Positions 1 through 7,610 of a stretch of DNA of 25,754 nucleotides are shown here, one piece after another. The translations under genes and the position numbers were made by a program. Position 1 is the stretch's first letter. Each line of letters opens with the position of its first letter. The DNA lies in NCBI GenBank assembly GCA_051962095.1, contig JBQCCP010000157.1, positions 1-25,754 on the forward strand, written 5' to 3'. The DNA is from 66-474 sp051962095. Lineage in GTDB: Bacteria > Pseudomonadota > Gammaproteobacteria > Xanthomonadales > Rhodanobacteraceae. The notes below the pieces were generated by a model. The model saw only the letters and a program-made list of their open reading frames with translations, made no database searches and was not told the origin of the DNA.

Positions 1-1
1 A

Positions 2-430
2 ATCGGCAATTCGTCCCTGGCGTCGTTGAACGTGGCGGGCAAGACCGGCACCTCCGACCATCAGCGCGATTCATGGTTCTCGGGCTTCACGGGCGACCGC
101 CTCGCGGTCACGTGGATGGGACGCGACGACAACCAGCCGACGCACTTGTGGGGTGCGACCGGCGCGCTGCGCGTGTGGATGAAGTTGTTCGAAAAAATGC
201 CGAGCGCGCCGTTGGGCACGTCGATCGGTGACGGCCTCCAGTATGCATGGATCGATCCGGCCACCGGGCAGGGCAGCCTGCCGCAATGCGACGGCGCCCG
301 GCAATATCCCTTCATTGATGGATACGCGCCGACGGTGCAGAATCACTGTTATCTGCAGCGGCTGGAAAACCTGTTCGGTGGCGGAGGCAACGACGCGCAG
401 TCGCCGCCCGCCGCGGGCGTGCATCCCTAG
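2..430 (+). CDS. mrcB: Penicillin-binding protein 1B, C-terminal part (5' end outside window)
   Basis: This is the end of a bifunctional class A penicillin-binding protein, the periplasmic, inner-membrane-anchored enzyme that polymerises and cross-links peptidoglycan. The frame is already open at base 2, so the N-terminal glycosyltransferase domain and most of the transpeptidase domain lie outside the window. The visible part carries the transpeptidase KTGT motif (bases 41-52) followed by RDSWF and TWMGRDDNQPT. That pattern matches the PBP1B branch (KTGTT...DTWFAG...VGRDNNQPT in E. coli PBP1B) rather than PBP1A. The tail after the catalytic domain contains two cysteines, in PQCDG and NHCYL, which could form a disulfide; that is inference. 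The next gene starts 27 bases after the stop on the same strand and encodes a TPR lipoprotein, an arrangement known for PBP1B and its activator. Confidence 0.9.
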   Translation: MGNSSLASLNVAGKTGTSDHQRDSWFSGFTGDRLAVTWMGRDDNQPTHLWGATGALRVWMKLFEKMPSAPLGTSIGDGLQYAWIDPATGQGSLPQCDGARQYPFIDGYAPTVQNHCYLQRLENLFGGGGNDAQSPPAAGVHP

Positions 431-456
431 CCGCAGAAATCTTTCCGGAGCAACAC

Positions 457-978
457 ATGACTCGCAACTTCACCTGCGCCGCGTGGGGCGCGGCTTTCGC
501 CGTGCTGCTGGCTGGCTGCTCGCATCCGCCGTTGCCATCGCCTGCGGCCGACCGCGTTTCGCCCACCGCGATGGTCGAAGCCATTCGCGCGGCCAACGTA
601 TCCGACAAGTCCGTGGTGCAGGTCGCGCCGCTGCGTGATCCCGCCGTGGACGGCTACCTGGATGGTGCCCGTGCAGACGAAGGGGTCGGCAAGTACCAGG
701 ACGCGCTGGACAAGATCGATGCGGCGTTGAAGCTTTCGCCCGATGCGCCCGACATCCTGCAGTTGCGTGCCGAGGCCGAAATCCTGCTGCGCGATTACCC
801 GGCGGCCGATGCCGATGCGCGGAAATCGTTCGAACTCGGACCGAAGGTCGGCGGCCTGTGCGCCAGCAATTGGCAGACCGTGCTCGAGATCGCCGAGTCG
901 AAAAACGACGAAGCCGGTGTCGCATTCGCGCGCAACGGCCGCGAGCAGTGCCACAAGGCGGGACCCGTCCGGTTGTAG
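457..978 (+). CDS. TPR outer-membrane lipoprotein, LpoP-like PBP1B activator candidate
   Basis: A 173-aa secreted lipoprotein. Residues 1-21 form a lipoprotein signal ending in the lipobox LAGC, so the mature protein would start at Cys21. Residues 62 to 140 hold at least two tetratricopeptide-like helix pairs (YQDALDKIDAALKLSPDAP, then YPAADADARKSFELGP). The start is supported by a CCGGAG Shine-Dalgarno about 8 bases upstream. It follows mrcB by 26 bases and is probably co-transcribed with it. In Pseudomonas aeruginosa a TPR lipoprotein, LpoP, is encoded beside the PBP1B gene and activates it. Position, size and architecture here match, so I infer the same role. Family membership rests on context more than on residue-level motifs. 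The secretion and TPR calls are firm; the activator role is probable. Confidence 0.8.
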   Translation: MTRNFTCAAWGAAFAVLLAGCSHPPLPSPAADRVSPTAMVEAIRAANVSDKSVVQVAPLRDPAVDGYLDGARADEGVGKYQDALDKIDAALKLSPDAPDILQLRAEAEILLRDYPAADADARKSFELGPKVGGLCASNWQTVLEIAESKNDEAGVAFARNGREQCHKAGPVRL

Positions 979-986
979 GCGGGTCC
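961..986 (+). terminator. Weak inverted repeat across the stop codon of the TPR lipoprotein gene
   Basis: GGACCCG (961-967) and CGGGTCC (980-986) form a perfect 7-bp inverted repeat with a 12-base loop spanning the TAG stop. There is no T-run after it. It lies between the convergent lipoprotein and dxs genes, so a terminator role is possible but weakly supported. Confidence 0.25.
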
Positions 987-1027
987 GGCTCGCGCCCAGG
1001 CGATCTCGCACGCCGCGGCGGGTCGCC

Positions 1028-2833
1028 TCACCCGGCACCGCGCAGCGCCGCGCGTGCGTACTGCGGAAAACGTCTCAGGACCGCGTGGCGGATGCCATTC
1101 GCGTCGAGTCCGGCTTCGGCCAACAACTGCTCGCGCGTGGCGTGTTCGAGGAAGCGGTCGGGCAGGCCGAGTTGCAGCAACGGGATTTCGACGCCGTGGG
1201 CCGCGAGCAGTTCACCGACGGCCGAACCTGCGCCGCCTGCGATCGCGTTGTCTTCCAGGGTGACGAATGCATCATGGCTGCGCGCGAGTTCCAGCACCAG
1301 CGCCTTGTCCAGCGGTTTCACGAAGCGCATGTTCGCGACGGTCGCGCCGAGTTCGGCGCTGACGATTTCGCTGGGTGCGAGCGTGCAGCCGAACGCAAGC
1401 AGCGCGAGGCCTGACCCGCGCCGACGCAGTTCGGCCTTGCCGATCGGCAGCGGCGTCAAGGTGGGATCGATCGCGACGCCGGGACCCGCGCCGCGCGGAT
1501 AGCGGATCGCGGCGGGACCGTCGTGCAGCAATCCGGTCGTCAGGAGTCGGCGGCATTCGTTCTCGTCGGTGGGCGCCATCACGACCATGTTCGGAATGCA
1601 GCGCAAATACGAAAGATCGAAACTGCCCGCGTGGGTGGGGCCGTCGGGGCCGACCACGCCGGCGCGGTCGATCGCGAAGGTGACGTCGAGGTCCTGCAGC
1701 GCGACGTCGTGGATCAGCTGGTCGTAGGCGCGTTGCAGGAAGGTCGAATAGATCGCGACCACCGGTTTCATGCCTTCGCAGGCGAGCCCCGCGGCCAGCG
1801 TGACGGCGTGCTGCTCGGCGATCGCGACGTCGAAATAGCGATCGGGAAACGCCTGCGAGAAGCGCACCATTCCGGAGCCTTCGCGCATCGCGGGCGTGAT
1901 CGCGACGAGGCGCGCGTCGGCCGCGGCCATGTCGCACAACCAGTCGCCGAACACGTCGCTGTAGGTGGGCGGCTTGCCGGCCGCGTGCGTGACGCCGAGC
2001 ACGGGGTCGAACTTGCCGACCGCGTGGTATTCGATTTGGGCGAGTTCGGCAGGCGCGTAGCCCTTGCCCTTGGTGGTGACGACGTGCAGCAGTTGCGGGC
2101 CGCGTTTGTCCTTTACCGTGCGCAATGCGTCGAGCAGTTGCGGGAGGTCGTGGCCGTCCACCGGGCCGGAGTAGGCAAAACCCAGTTCCTCGAACAGCGC
2201 TTCCGGATGCGGCCCCGACTCACCGGCTTCGCCGGCACGCAAGCGCGCCAGCGTGCGATCGAGCCCGCCCACGTTTTCGCTGATCGACATCCCGTTGTCG
2301 TTCAATACCACCAGCATGTCCGGCTGTGCGCCGCCCGCATGGTTCAGCGCTTCGTAAGCCATGCCGCCGGTGATCGCGCCGTCGCCGATCACTGCGACGA
2401 CCTTGTGATGATCGCCGCGACGCTGCAGCGCAACCGCCATGCCCAGCGCGGCGGAAATCGACGTCGACGCATGCCCGACACCGAAGGTGTCGTACTCGCT
2501 TTCGGCGCGGCGCAGGAACGGCGCAAGGCCATTCCGCGTCTTGATGGTAGTGATGCGATCGCGCCGCCCGGTGAGGATCTTGTGCGGATAACCCTGGTGG
2601 CCGACGTCCCACACGATCCGGTCGCATGGCGTGTCATAGAGGTAATGCAGTGCGACCGTCAACTCGACCACGCCGAGCCCGGCGCCGAAGTGACCGCCGA
2701 CGCTGGCCACCGATTCGATCAGGTAGGCGCGCAATTCGTCCGCGACGCGAGGAAGTTCCGTTTCCGGAACGCGCTTCAAGTCATCCGGCGAATCGATGCC
2801 GGCGAGCAGGGGATAACGTGTGCGGTCGATCAT
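1028..2833 (-). CDS. dxs: 1-deoxy-D-xylulose-5-phosphate synthase
   Basis: This cytosolic thiamine-diphosphate enzyme condenses pyruvate with glyceraldehyde 3-phosphate to DXP, the first step of the MEP isoprenoid pathway, which also feeds thiamine and pyridoxal synthesis. The 601-aa product shows the family signatures in order: VGGHFGAGLG near residue 46, DVGHQGYPHK near 77, the ThDP/Mg motif GDGAITGG at 150 with its partner NDNGMSISEN near 178, and the transketolase C-terminal block GPTHAGSFDL and YPRGAGPG. I chose the ATG at 2831-2833 because the protein begins there with the family's usual MIDR..YPLL segment. The longer open frame up to 2962 adds an arginine-rich, implausible extension that overlaps the upstream ClC gene. 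The length is slightly shorter than the usual 620-640 aa. The ClC gene lies 40 bases upstream on the same strand, so co-transcription is possible. Confidence 0.97.
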   Translation of the reverse strand: MIDRTRYPLLAGIDSPDDLKRVPETELPRVADELRAYLIESVASVGGHFGAGLGVVELTVALHYLYDTPCDRIVWDVGHQGYPHKILTGRRDRITTIKTRNGLAPFLRRAESEYDTFGVGHASTSISAALGMAVALQRRGDHHKVVAVIGDGAITGGMAYEALNHAGGAQPDMLVVLNDNGMSISENVGGLDRTLARLRAGEAGESGPHPEALFEELGFAYSGPVDGHDLPQLLDALRTVKDKRGPQLLHVVTTKGKGYAPAELAQIEYHAVGKFDPVLGVTHAAGKPPTYSDVFGDWLCDMAAADARLVAITPAMREGSGMVRFSQAFPDRYFDVAIAEQHAVTLAAGLACEGMKPVVAIYSTFLQRAYDQLIHDVALQDLDVTFAIDRAGVVGPDGPTHAGSFDLSYLRCIPNMVVMAPTDENECRRLLTTGLLHDGPAAIRYPRGAGPGVAIDPTLTPLPIGKAELRRRGSGLALLAFGCTLAPSEIVSAELGATVANMRFVKPLDKALVLELARSHDAFVTLEDNAIAGGAGSAVGELLAAHGVEIPLLQLGLPDRFLEHATREQLLAEAGLDANGIRHAVLRRFPQYARAALRGAG

Positions 2834-2873
2834 CCGCGCATTGTCGCGCAGCGCGGGCGGCCGCGCTCGCGGC

Positions 2874-4874
2874 TCACGACGCCTTGGCTTCGTCCGTGGC
2901 GCGCGCGCGTCCGCCGAAGCGGCGCGCCAGCGTCTGGCGGATGCGGATCTGGCGCGAGGCATCGCGCATCTCGTGGATGCGCTTGGCGTTGGCGGCCAGC
3001 ACGTCGCTGCGGGTCAGCACGCCGACCATGTGCGTGGGATTGTCGCGCGACACCACGATCAGGCGTCCCACGTTTTCGGCCACCATCAGGTCGGAGGCGT
3101 CGCGCAGGTTGTGGTCCTCGAACACCACGATCGGCCCGCGCTTCAGCATGTCGCCGATGCGGGTGAGGCCCGGCTTGTCGGGATCGAGAAGGTCGCGTCG
3201 GGTGATCACGCCGCGAACGCGGCCGGCGTCGTCCAGCACCGGGTAACCCTGGTGCTGCGCGCGCACGCGGCCGGAACTCATCCAGCGCCGCACTTCGCCC
3301 AGTTCGTCGGATGTTTTCAGCGAACGCACGTCGCGGGTGCAGGCCTTGCCGACCAGCACCTGCTCCAGCGGATCGGCGGCGTATTCGCTCGGCACCTTCA
3401 CGCCGCGGCGCTCGATCTTCTCGGTCATGATGGTGCTGCGCATCGTCAGCGCGGAAATCAGGTATGCCGCGGCACAGCCGCCCAGCAGCGGCAGGAATGC
3501 CGCGGGTTGGCGCGTGGTTTCGAAGCAGAAGATCACCGCCGTGAGCAGCGCGCGCGACGAACCCGCGAAGATCGCGCCCATGCCGACCAGCGCGGCAATG
3601 CGCGGGTCGATGTGCATCGCGGGCCACAGACGGTCGAGCCCGATCCCGATCAGCGCGCCCATCGAACCGCCGATCATGAACAGCGGTGCGAGCGTGCCGC
3701 CCGAGGTGCCGCTGCCCAGCGAGATCACCCACGACAGGAATTTCAGCAGCCCGAAACCGATCAGCACGGTGACGCCGAAATGCCCCTGCACCAGCGCGTC
3801 GATGTTGTCGTAGCCGACGCCCAGCGTGTGCGGATTGATCCAGCCGATCACGCCGGCAGCGACCGCGCCCAGTGCCGGCCACCACATCCAGTGGATCGGC
3901 AATTTCGCGAACGCATCCTCGACGCCGTACACCGCGCGGGTCACCCACACGCTCGCGTAGCCGACGATCAATCCCAGCACGATGAATGCGCCCAGCGCCC
4001 AACCGCCCGGTTCGGCGATGTTCGGCATCGCGAACACCGCGGCCGAACCGAAAGTGGCGTAGCGCACGCCGGTCGCGGTGACGGTGGCGAGCGCGACGGG
4101 AATCAGGGAGCGCGGACGCAGTTCGAACAGCAGCAGCTCGATCGCCATCACCACGGATGCGACCGGCGCGCCGAACACCGCCGCCATGCCGGCCGCCGCG
4201 CCCGCCGCCAGCAGCACCTTGCGTTCCTGCGCGGTCACGCTCATCAACTGCCCGATCAGCGAGCCCATCGCGCCGCCGGTCGAGATGATCGGGCCCTCGG
4301 CGCCGAACGGGCCGCCGGTACCGATCGCGAACGCCGACGACACCGGCTTCAGCCAGGTGACGCGCGGGGCGATGTTGGATTCGTGTTCCAGGATGCGTTC
4401 CATCGCTTCCGGAATGCCGTGGCCCTGGATCGCGCGCGAACCCCAGCGCGCCATCACGCCCGCGAGCAGGCCGCCGATCACCGGCATCACGATCACCCAG
4501 GCCCCGAGATGGTTGCCCGCGGGCGACAGCACGCCCGAACGCGGCATCGCGTTCGGACCGATCACGTCGGAGATGCGCCCGTAGAAACAGATGTCGGTGA
4601 TCAGGTTGATCATCAGCATCAGCAGTTGCGCGACGCCGGCCGCCGCCGCGCCCAGCACCACCGCCATCCCGCCGATCATCAGGATGCGGCGGTCGACCAG
4701 CGTCGACTTCAGCGGCATCCGCGCCTGTTCCAGCGAGGCACCCAGCGCCGGCGCAACCGGAAGTGCTTCCGTGCTGCCGGTGGTGCGCACGCTTTCGCGG
4801 TCAGTAGGCGGGTGGTTTTCCGCGCGCACCGGATCACGATCCGACGTTGCGGAACTCGGGTCTTGTGATGTCAT
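2874..4874 (-). CDS. ClC-family chloride channel/antiporter with C-terminal CBS domains
   Basis: A 666-aa inner-membrane anion transporter of the ClC superfamily. The three selectivity-filter signatures are visible: GHGIPEA (residues 151-157), GAEGP (191-195, with the gating glutamate at 193) and GTSGGTLAPLF further on. The multi-helix membrane domain covers roughly residues 60-490. It is followed by two CBS modules (about 515-655, including GVITRRDLLD and VGVLTRSDVL) that usually bind adenine nucleotides and regulate gating. The gating glutamate is present, so either proton-coupled exchange or channel behaviour is possible; the sequence does not settle which. The N-terminal 60 residues are hydrophilic. 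I chose the ATG at 4872-4874 because a TATGCT -10-like box on the same strand (4906-4911) would overlap the alternative start at 4910. No strong ribosome-binding site is visible for either start. Confidence 0.92.
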   Translation of the reverse strand: MTSQDPSSATSDRDPVRAENHPPTDRESVRTTGSTEALPVAPALGASLEQARMPLKSTLVDRRILMIGGMAVVLGAAAAGVAQLLMLMINLITDICFYGRISDVIGPNAMPRSGVLSPAGNHLGAWVIVMPVIGGLLAGVMARWGSRAIQGHGIPEAMERILEHESNIAPRVTWLKPVSSAFAIGTGGPFGAEGPIISTGGAMGSLIGQLMSVTAQERKVLLAAGAAAGMAAVFGAPVASVVMAIELLLFELRPRSLIPVALATVTATGVRYATFGSAAVFAMPNIAEPGGWALGAFIVLGLIVGYASVWVTRAVYGVEDAFAKLPIHWMWWPALGAVAAGVIGWINPHTLGVGYDNIDALVQGHFGVTVLIGFGLLKFLSWVISLGSGTSGGTLAPLFMIGGSMGALIGIGLDRLWPAMHIDPRIAALVGMGAIFAGSSRALLTAVIFCFETTRQPAAFLPLLGGCAAAYLISALTMRSTIMTEKIERRGVKVPSEYAADPLEQVLVGKACTRDVRSLKTSDELGEVRRWMSSGRVRAQHQGYPVLDDAGRVRGVITRRDLLDPDKPGLTRIGDMLKRGPIVVFEDHNLRDASDLMVAENVGRLIVVSRDNPTHMVGVLTRSDVLAANAKRIHEMRDASRQIRIRQTLARRFGGRARATDEAKAS

Positions 4875-4905
4875 GGATGGCAACGGGCAAGGGCTGCTGC
4901 GGCGC

Positions 4906-4911
4906 AGCATA
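4906..4911 (-). promoter_or_regulatory. TATGCT -10-like box upstream of the ClC gene
   Basis: The minus strand reads CGCTATGCTGCGCC here. The same TATGCT core precedes three other transcription units in the window (5626-5631, 5711-5716, 21745-21750). It matches the TAT..T frame of a sigma-70 -10 element, and transcription would begin about 25 bases upstream of the start codon at 4874. No convincing -35 is visible. Confidence 0.4.
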
Positions 4912-4995
4912 GCGTGCGCACCGCTTCAGGCCAAGCGCAGACGCGGCTTCCGTTTGGTTTCCAGCCAGCCGCGCGTCACCCGGACACGGTTTTCC

Positions 4996-5616
4996 TCACG
5001 CCGCCGGCCGGCGATTCCTCGGCAAGTGATGCACCAGGAATTCCATCTGGTCGGCCAGGATATTGCGGTTGGACAGGATCAGGTGCTCGACCCAACTCGG
5101 CCGGTACGGAATCGCCAGCAGCGGCATGCCGGCCTGCTGCGGCGAGCGGCCGCCTTTCTTCAGGTTGCAGGCAAGGCACGCGGACACCACGTTTTCCCAG
5201 GCGTCCTGGCCACCGCGCGACAGCGGCAGCACGTGGTCGCGGGTCAGCTCGCCGCGCGTGCAGCGGCGCCCGCAGTACAGGCAGAGATAACGGTCGCGCG
5301 CGAACAACGCGACATTGCTGAGCGCGGGACAGGGCTCGATCGCGTGGCTGTGGCAGTGCCCGCGGCTCGCGACGATCGGGTGCAGCCGCAGGATGCTCTG
5401 GTCGCCGCTGTCGCGACGAAAGCCGCCGTGCAGCGTGAGGCAAGGCTCACCCAGCGTCCAGGCCACCGCTTCGCGCACGTACAGGCACGCCGCGTCCTGC
5501 CAGCTGATCCAGTCGAGGATGCGACCGCCCGCGTCGAGCGACAGCACACGCGTGGTGTGCAGGTCGGCGATCGTGCACGCCGAATGTTCGACGAAGCCGG
5601 CTGTGTGCGAGTCCAT
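4996..5616 (-). CDS. HNH endonuclease family protein
   Basis: A 206-aa protein with a C-terminal HNH nuclease module. The core runs from about residue 102 to 155: an Arg-Asp-Arg-Tyr segment, a first CxxC (CLYC), then LTRDHVLPLSRGG, which supplies the catalytic HNH histidine with the preceding Asp. ENVVSAC then supplies the conserved Asn, and a second CxxC (CLAC) completes a structural zinc site, followed by NLKKG. The N-terminal 100 residues are unassigned. HNH proteins of this size are widespread in bacteria and most have no defined substrate, so no restriction or defence role can be claimed. I chose the ATG at 5614-5616; the open frame continues to a TTG at 5637, but that would lie upstream of the TATGCT box at 5626-5631. 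It is transcribed away from the TIR array. Confidence 0.85.
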   Translation of the reverse strand: MDSHTAGFVEHSACTIADLHTTRVLSLDAGGRILDWISWQDAACLYVREAVAWTLGEPCLTLHGGFRRDSGDQSILRLHPIVASRGHCHSHAIEPCPALSNVALFARDRYLCLYCGRRCTRGELTRDHVLPLSRGGQDAWENVVSACLACNLKKGGRSPQQAGMPLLAIPYRPSWVEHLILSNRNILADQMEFLVHHLPRNRRPAA

Positions 5617-5625
5617 GGCCCGCGC

Positions 5626-5631
5626 AGCATA
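5626..5631 (-). promoter_or_regulatory. TATGCT -10-like box upstream of the HNH gene
   Basis: The minus strand reads GTTCTATGCTGCGC. If used, transcription would start only 2-4 bases before the ATG at 5616, giving an almost leaderless message. No clear -35 is visible, so this is a candidate only. Confidence 0.3.
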
Positions 5632-5710
5632 GAACAAATCGCGAAACGGGCGTTAGCGGCGGTCCATCGTCGCCGGTCCCGTTCGATTACCCGGTCTTCC
5701 GGCATCGCGT

Positions 5711-5716
5711 TATGCT
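5711..5716 (+). promoter_or_regulatory. Candidate promoter -10 box of the TIR array
   Basis: The context GCGTTATGCTTGGAAAAC (5707-5724) matches GCGCTATGCTTGGGAACC before the fifth TIR gene at 15 of 18 positions. The distance to the ATG is also nearly equal (49 versus 51 bases). Genes 2 to 4 of the array have no such box and almost no intergenic space, so this is the likely promoter of a four-gene operon. The -35 region is weak. Confidence 0.45.
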
Positions 5717-5765
5717 TGGAAAACGTGGTTCACGGCGCCCGACCTGAGAGTGGGGGTTGACCGGC

Positions 5766-7559
5766 ATGGCTGACGTCTTCGTTTCCTACGCCCGCGCTGA
5801 CAAGTCGCGCGTCGCGCCGCTGGTCGCCGCGATCGAGGCGAAGGGCTGGTCGGTGTGGTGGGACCCCGAGATCACGCCGGGCCAGGAATTCGACGACCAG
5901 ATCGACGCCGAAATCGGCGCCGCCAAGGCCGTGCTGGTGATCTGGACCCCGACGTCGGTCGCGTCGCGATGGGTGCGTGGCGAGGCCCGCGAAGCCGCCG
6001 AGCGCGGGATCCTGGTTCCCGTGCGATTCGAGCAGGCGCGCCTGCCGATGGACGTGCGCGCGATCCACACCACCGATCTCGATGGCTGGCGGGAAGATCC
6101 GGCGCATCCTGCGGTGCAGGACTGCCTGCGCGCGCTGGAGGCCATGATCGCGCGTACGCAGAGTGCCAAGGCCACGGACGCGACGACGTCGGAGAAACCT
6201 GCCAAGAAGAACGAGCCGAAGTATTCGATTTGCGTGCTGCCATTTACCAACATGAGCGGCGATTCGGAGCAGGAATACTTCAGCGACGGCATGACCGAGG
6301 ACATCACGACCGACCTCAGCAAGGTATCGGCGTTGGCCGTGACGGCAAGCAATATGGCGTTCCGGTACAAGGGGCACCACGCAGACATTCTGGAAGTTGC
6401 GCGTGCACTGAAGGTGACGCACGTGCTGGAGGGCAGCGTGCGCAAGGCTGGCGGGCGGGTGCGGATCAACGCGCAGTTGATCGATGGGGGCAGTGGCAAC
6501 CACGTCTGGGCCGAGCGCTACGATCGCGACGCCAGCGACATCTTCGCGATCCAGGACGAGATTTCGCAGGCGATCGTCAAGGCACTCAAATTGCGGCTGC
6601 TGCCCGAAGAAAAGAAGGTCATCGAACGGCGCGGAACCGACAGTGTCGAGGCATACAACCTCTTTTTGATGGCTCGGCAAGCTTATGTGTCCAGCCAGGA
6701 GTCCGATGCGCGCAATGCGCAAACCATCATCCGTCTCTGCTCCCGCGCCACGGAAGTGGACACGCGCTATGCCCAAGCCTGGGCGCTGATGGCGATCGGT
6801 TACAGGGGGTTGCGCGAGGCGCAGGGTGGCGGGTCCGAGGATGGCATGCATGCGGCGGACCGTGCATTGGCTTTGGACCCCCATCTGGCCGAAGCCCATG
6901 CCGTAAAGGCCCAGCTTTTGCAAGCGGACGGCAACGCCAGTGCCGCGGCTGCCGAGGTTGCGATTGCGCTTGATCTGGACGCGGGATCCTATGAGGTGAA
7001 CCGTGCGGCCGGGCGCTTGAATTACCTGTTGCGGCAATATGAAGGCGCCGCGCGTTTTTACGAGAAGTCCGCTGGCTTGATGGAGACCGACATCAATTCG
7101 GTGTCCATGCTGATCAGCTGTTACACCGCGCTGGGCAATTCAGCGGGCGTACGCCGCGCCGCCGAACTGGCGGTCAAGCGCGCCGAAGCCATTTTGGCCC
7201 GCGACCAGAACAATGCCGGCGTCATGCTTTACAGCGCCTATGCGTTGTCGGCACTCGGTGAAGGCGAGCGGGCCAAGGCACGCATGAGCCACGCCCTGCT
7301 CATCGATCCTGACAATTTCAATATGCGTTACAACTTCGCCTGCGCCTTGAGCGTGCACCTCAAGGACAAGGACGCGGCGCTGGAAATGCTTGCCCCGGTA
7401 TTTGCATCGATCACAGATGCCTTCCTGCCCTTCGCGGTTGCGGACCCGGATCTGGATTTGGTGCGCAATGATCCGCGTTATCAAGCCATGGTCGCCGCGG
7501 CCGAAGCACGCCTCGAAGTCGCCAAATCGGCAGCACCGCCCCCACCGGAGGCCGCATGA
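5766..7559 (+). CDS. TIR / TolB-like / TPR protein, array copy 1
   Basis: A 597-aa protein with no signal peptide or membrane segment, so probably cytosolic. Residues 1-125 are a bacterial TIR domain: DVFVSYARADK opens the first strand, WDPEITPG is the BB-loop region, and SRWVRGE (67-73) contains the WxxxE motif whose Glu73 corresponds to the catalytic glutamate of NAD-cleaving TIR domains. A charged linker (131-150) leads to a TolB/FlgO-like domain (153-280: CVLPFTNMSGD, EYFSDGMTED, HVLEGSVRKAGGR, WAERYDR). The rest is TPR-like helical repeat. The TolB-like/TPR half is the one found in proteobacterial adenylate cyclases and CadC-like regulators, with TIR here replacing the output domain. The ATG at 5766 is preceded by GTGGGGG. 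NADase or cyclase activity is inferred from the conserved glutamate; ligand and partner are unknown. Confidence 0.88.
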   Translation: MADVFVSYARADKSRVAPLVAAIEAKGWSVWWDPEITPGQEFDDQIDAEIGAAKAVLVIWTPTSVASRWVRGEAREAAERGILVPVRFEQARLPMDVRAIHTTDLDGWREDPAHPAVQDCLRALEAMIARTQSAKATDATTSEKPAKKNEPKYSICVLPFTNMSGDSEQEYFSDGMTEDITTDLSKVSALAVTASNMAFRYKGHHADILEVARALKVTHVLEGSVRKAGGRVRINAQLIDGGSGNHVWAERYDRDASDIFAIQDEISQAIVKALKLRLLPEEKKVIERRGTDSVEAYNLFLMARQAYVSSQESDARNAQTIIRLCSRATEVDTRYAQAWALMAIGYRGLREAQGGGSEDGMHAADRALALDPHLAEAHAVKAQLLQADGNASAAAAEVAIALDLDAGSYEVNRAAGRLNYLLRQYEGAARFYEKSAGLMETDINSVSMLISCYTALGNSAGVRRAAELAVKRAEAILARDQNNAGVMLYSAYALSALGEGERAKARMSHALLIDPDNFNMRYNFACALSVHLKDKDAALEMLAPVFASITDAFLPFAVADPDLDLVRNDPRYQAMVAAAEARLEVAKSAAPPPPEAA

Positions 7560-7610
7560 TCTGCTGCAAGGCCGGTCGCCATGGCTGACGTCTTCGTTTC
7601 CTACGCCCGC
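7500..7610 (+). repeat. Junction repeat, TIR copy 1 end to copy 2 start
   Basis: This segment (the last 60 bases of copy 1, the intergenic spacer and the first 30 bases of copy 2) is nearly the same sequence as 9315-9434. The only indel is 9 extra bases in the second spacer. It marks the duplication unit, or a gene-conversion tract that crosses the gene boundary. Confidence 0.8.

Noticed and set aside
2834..2962. Longer dxs start at 2962
   Set aside because: The added 43 residues are Arg/Ala/Pro-rich and overlap the ClC coding end. The family N-terminus begins at 2833.
1523..4868. Long plus-strand open frames (1523-3166 and 2820-4868) opposite dxs and ClC
   Set aside because: They are antisense to two clearly recognised genes, are rich in His/Arg/Ala without motifs, and overlap each other.
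4996..5616. HNH gene as a restriction or defence nuclease linked to the TIR array
   Set aside because: It is transcribed away from the array with its own promoter-like box, has no methylase or partner nearby, and HNH proteins of this type are common housekeeping-region genes.
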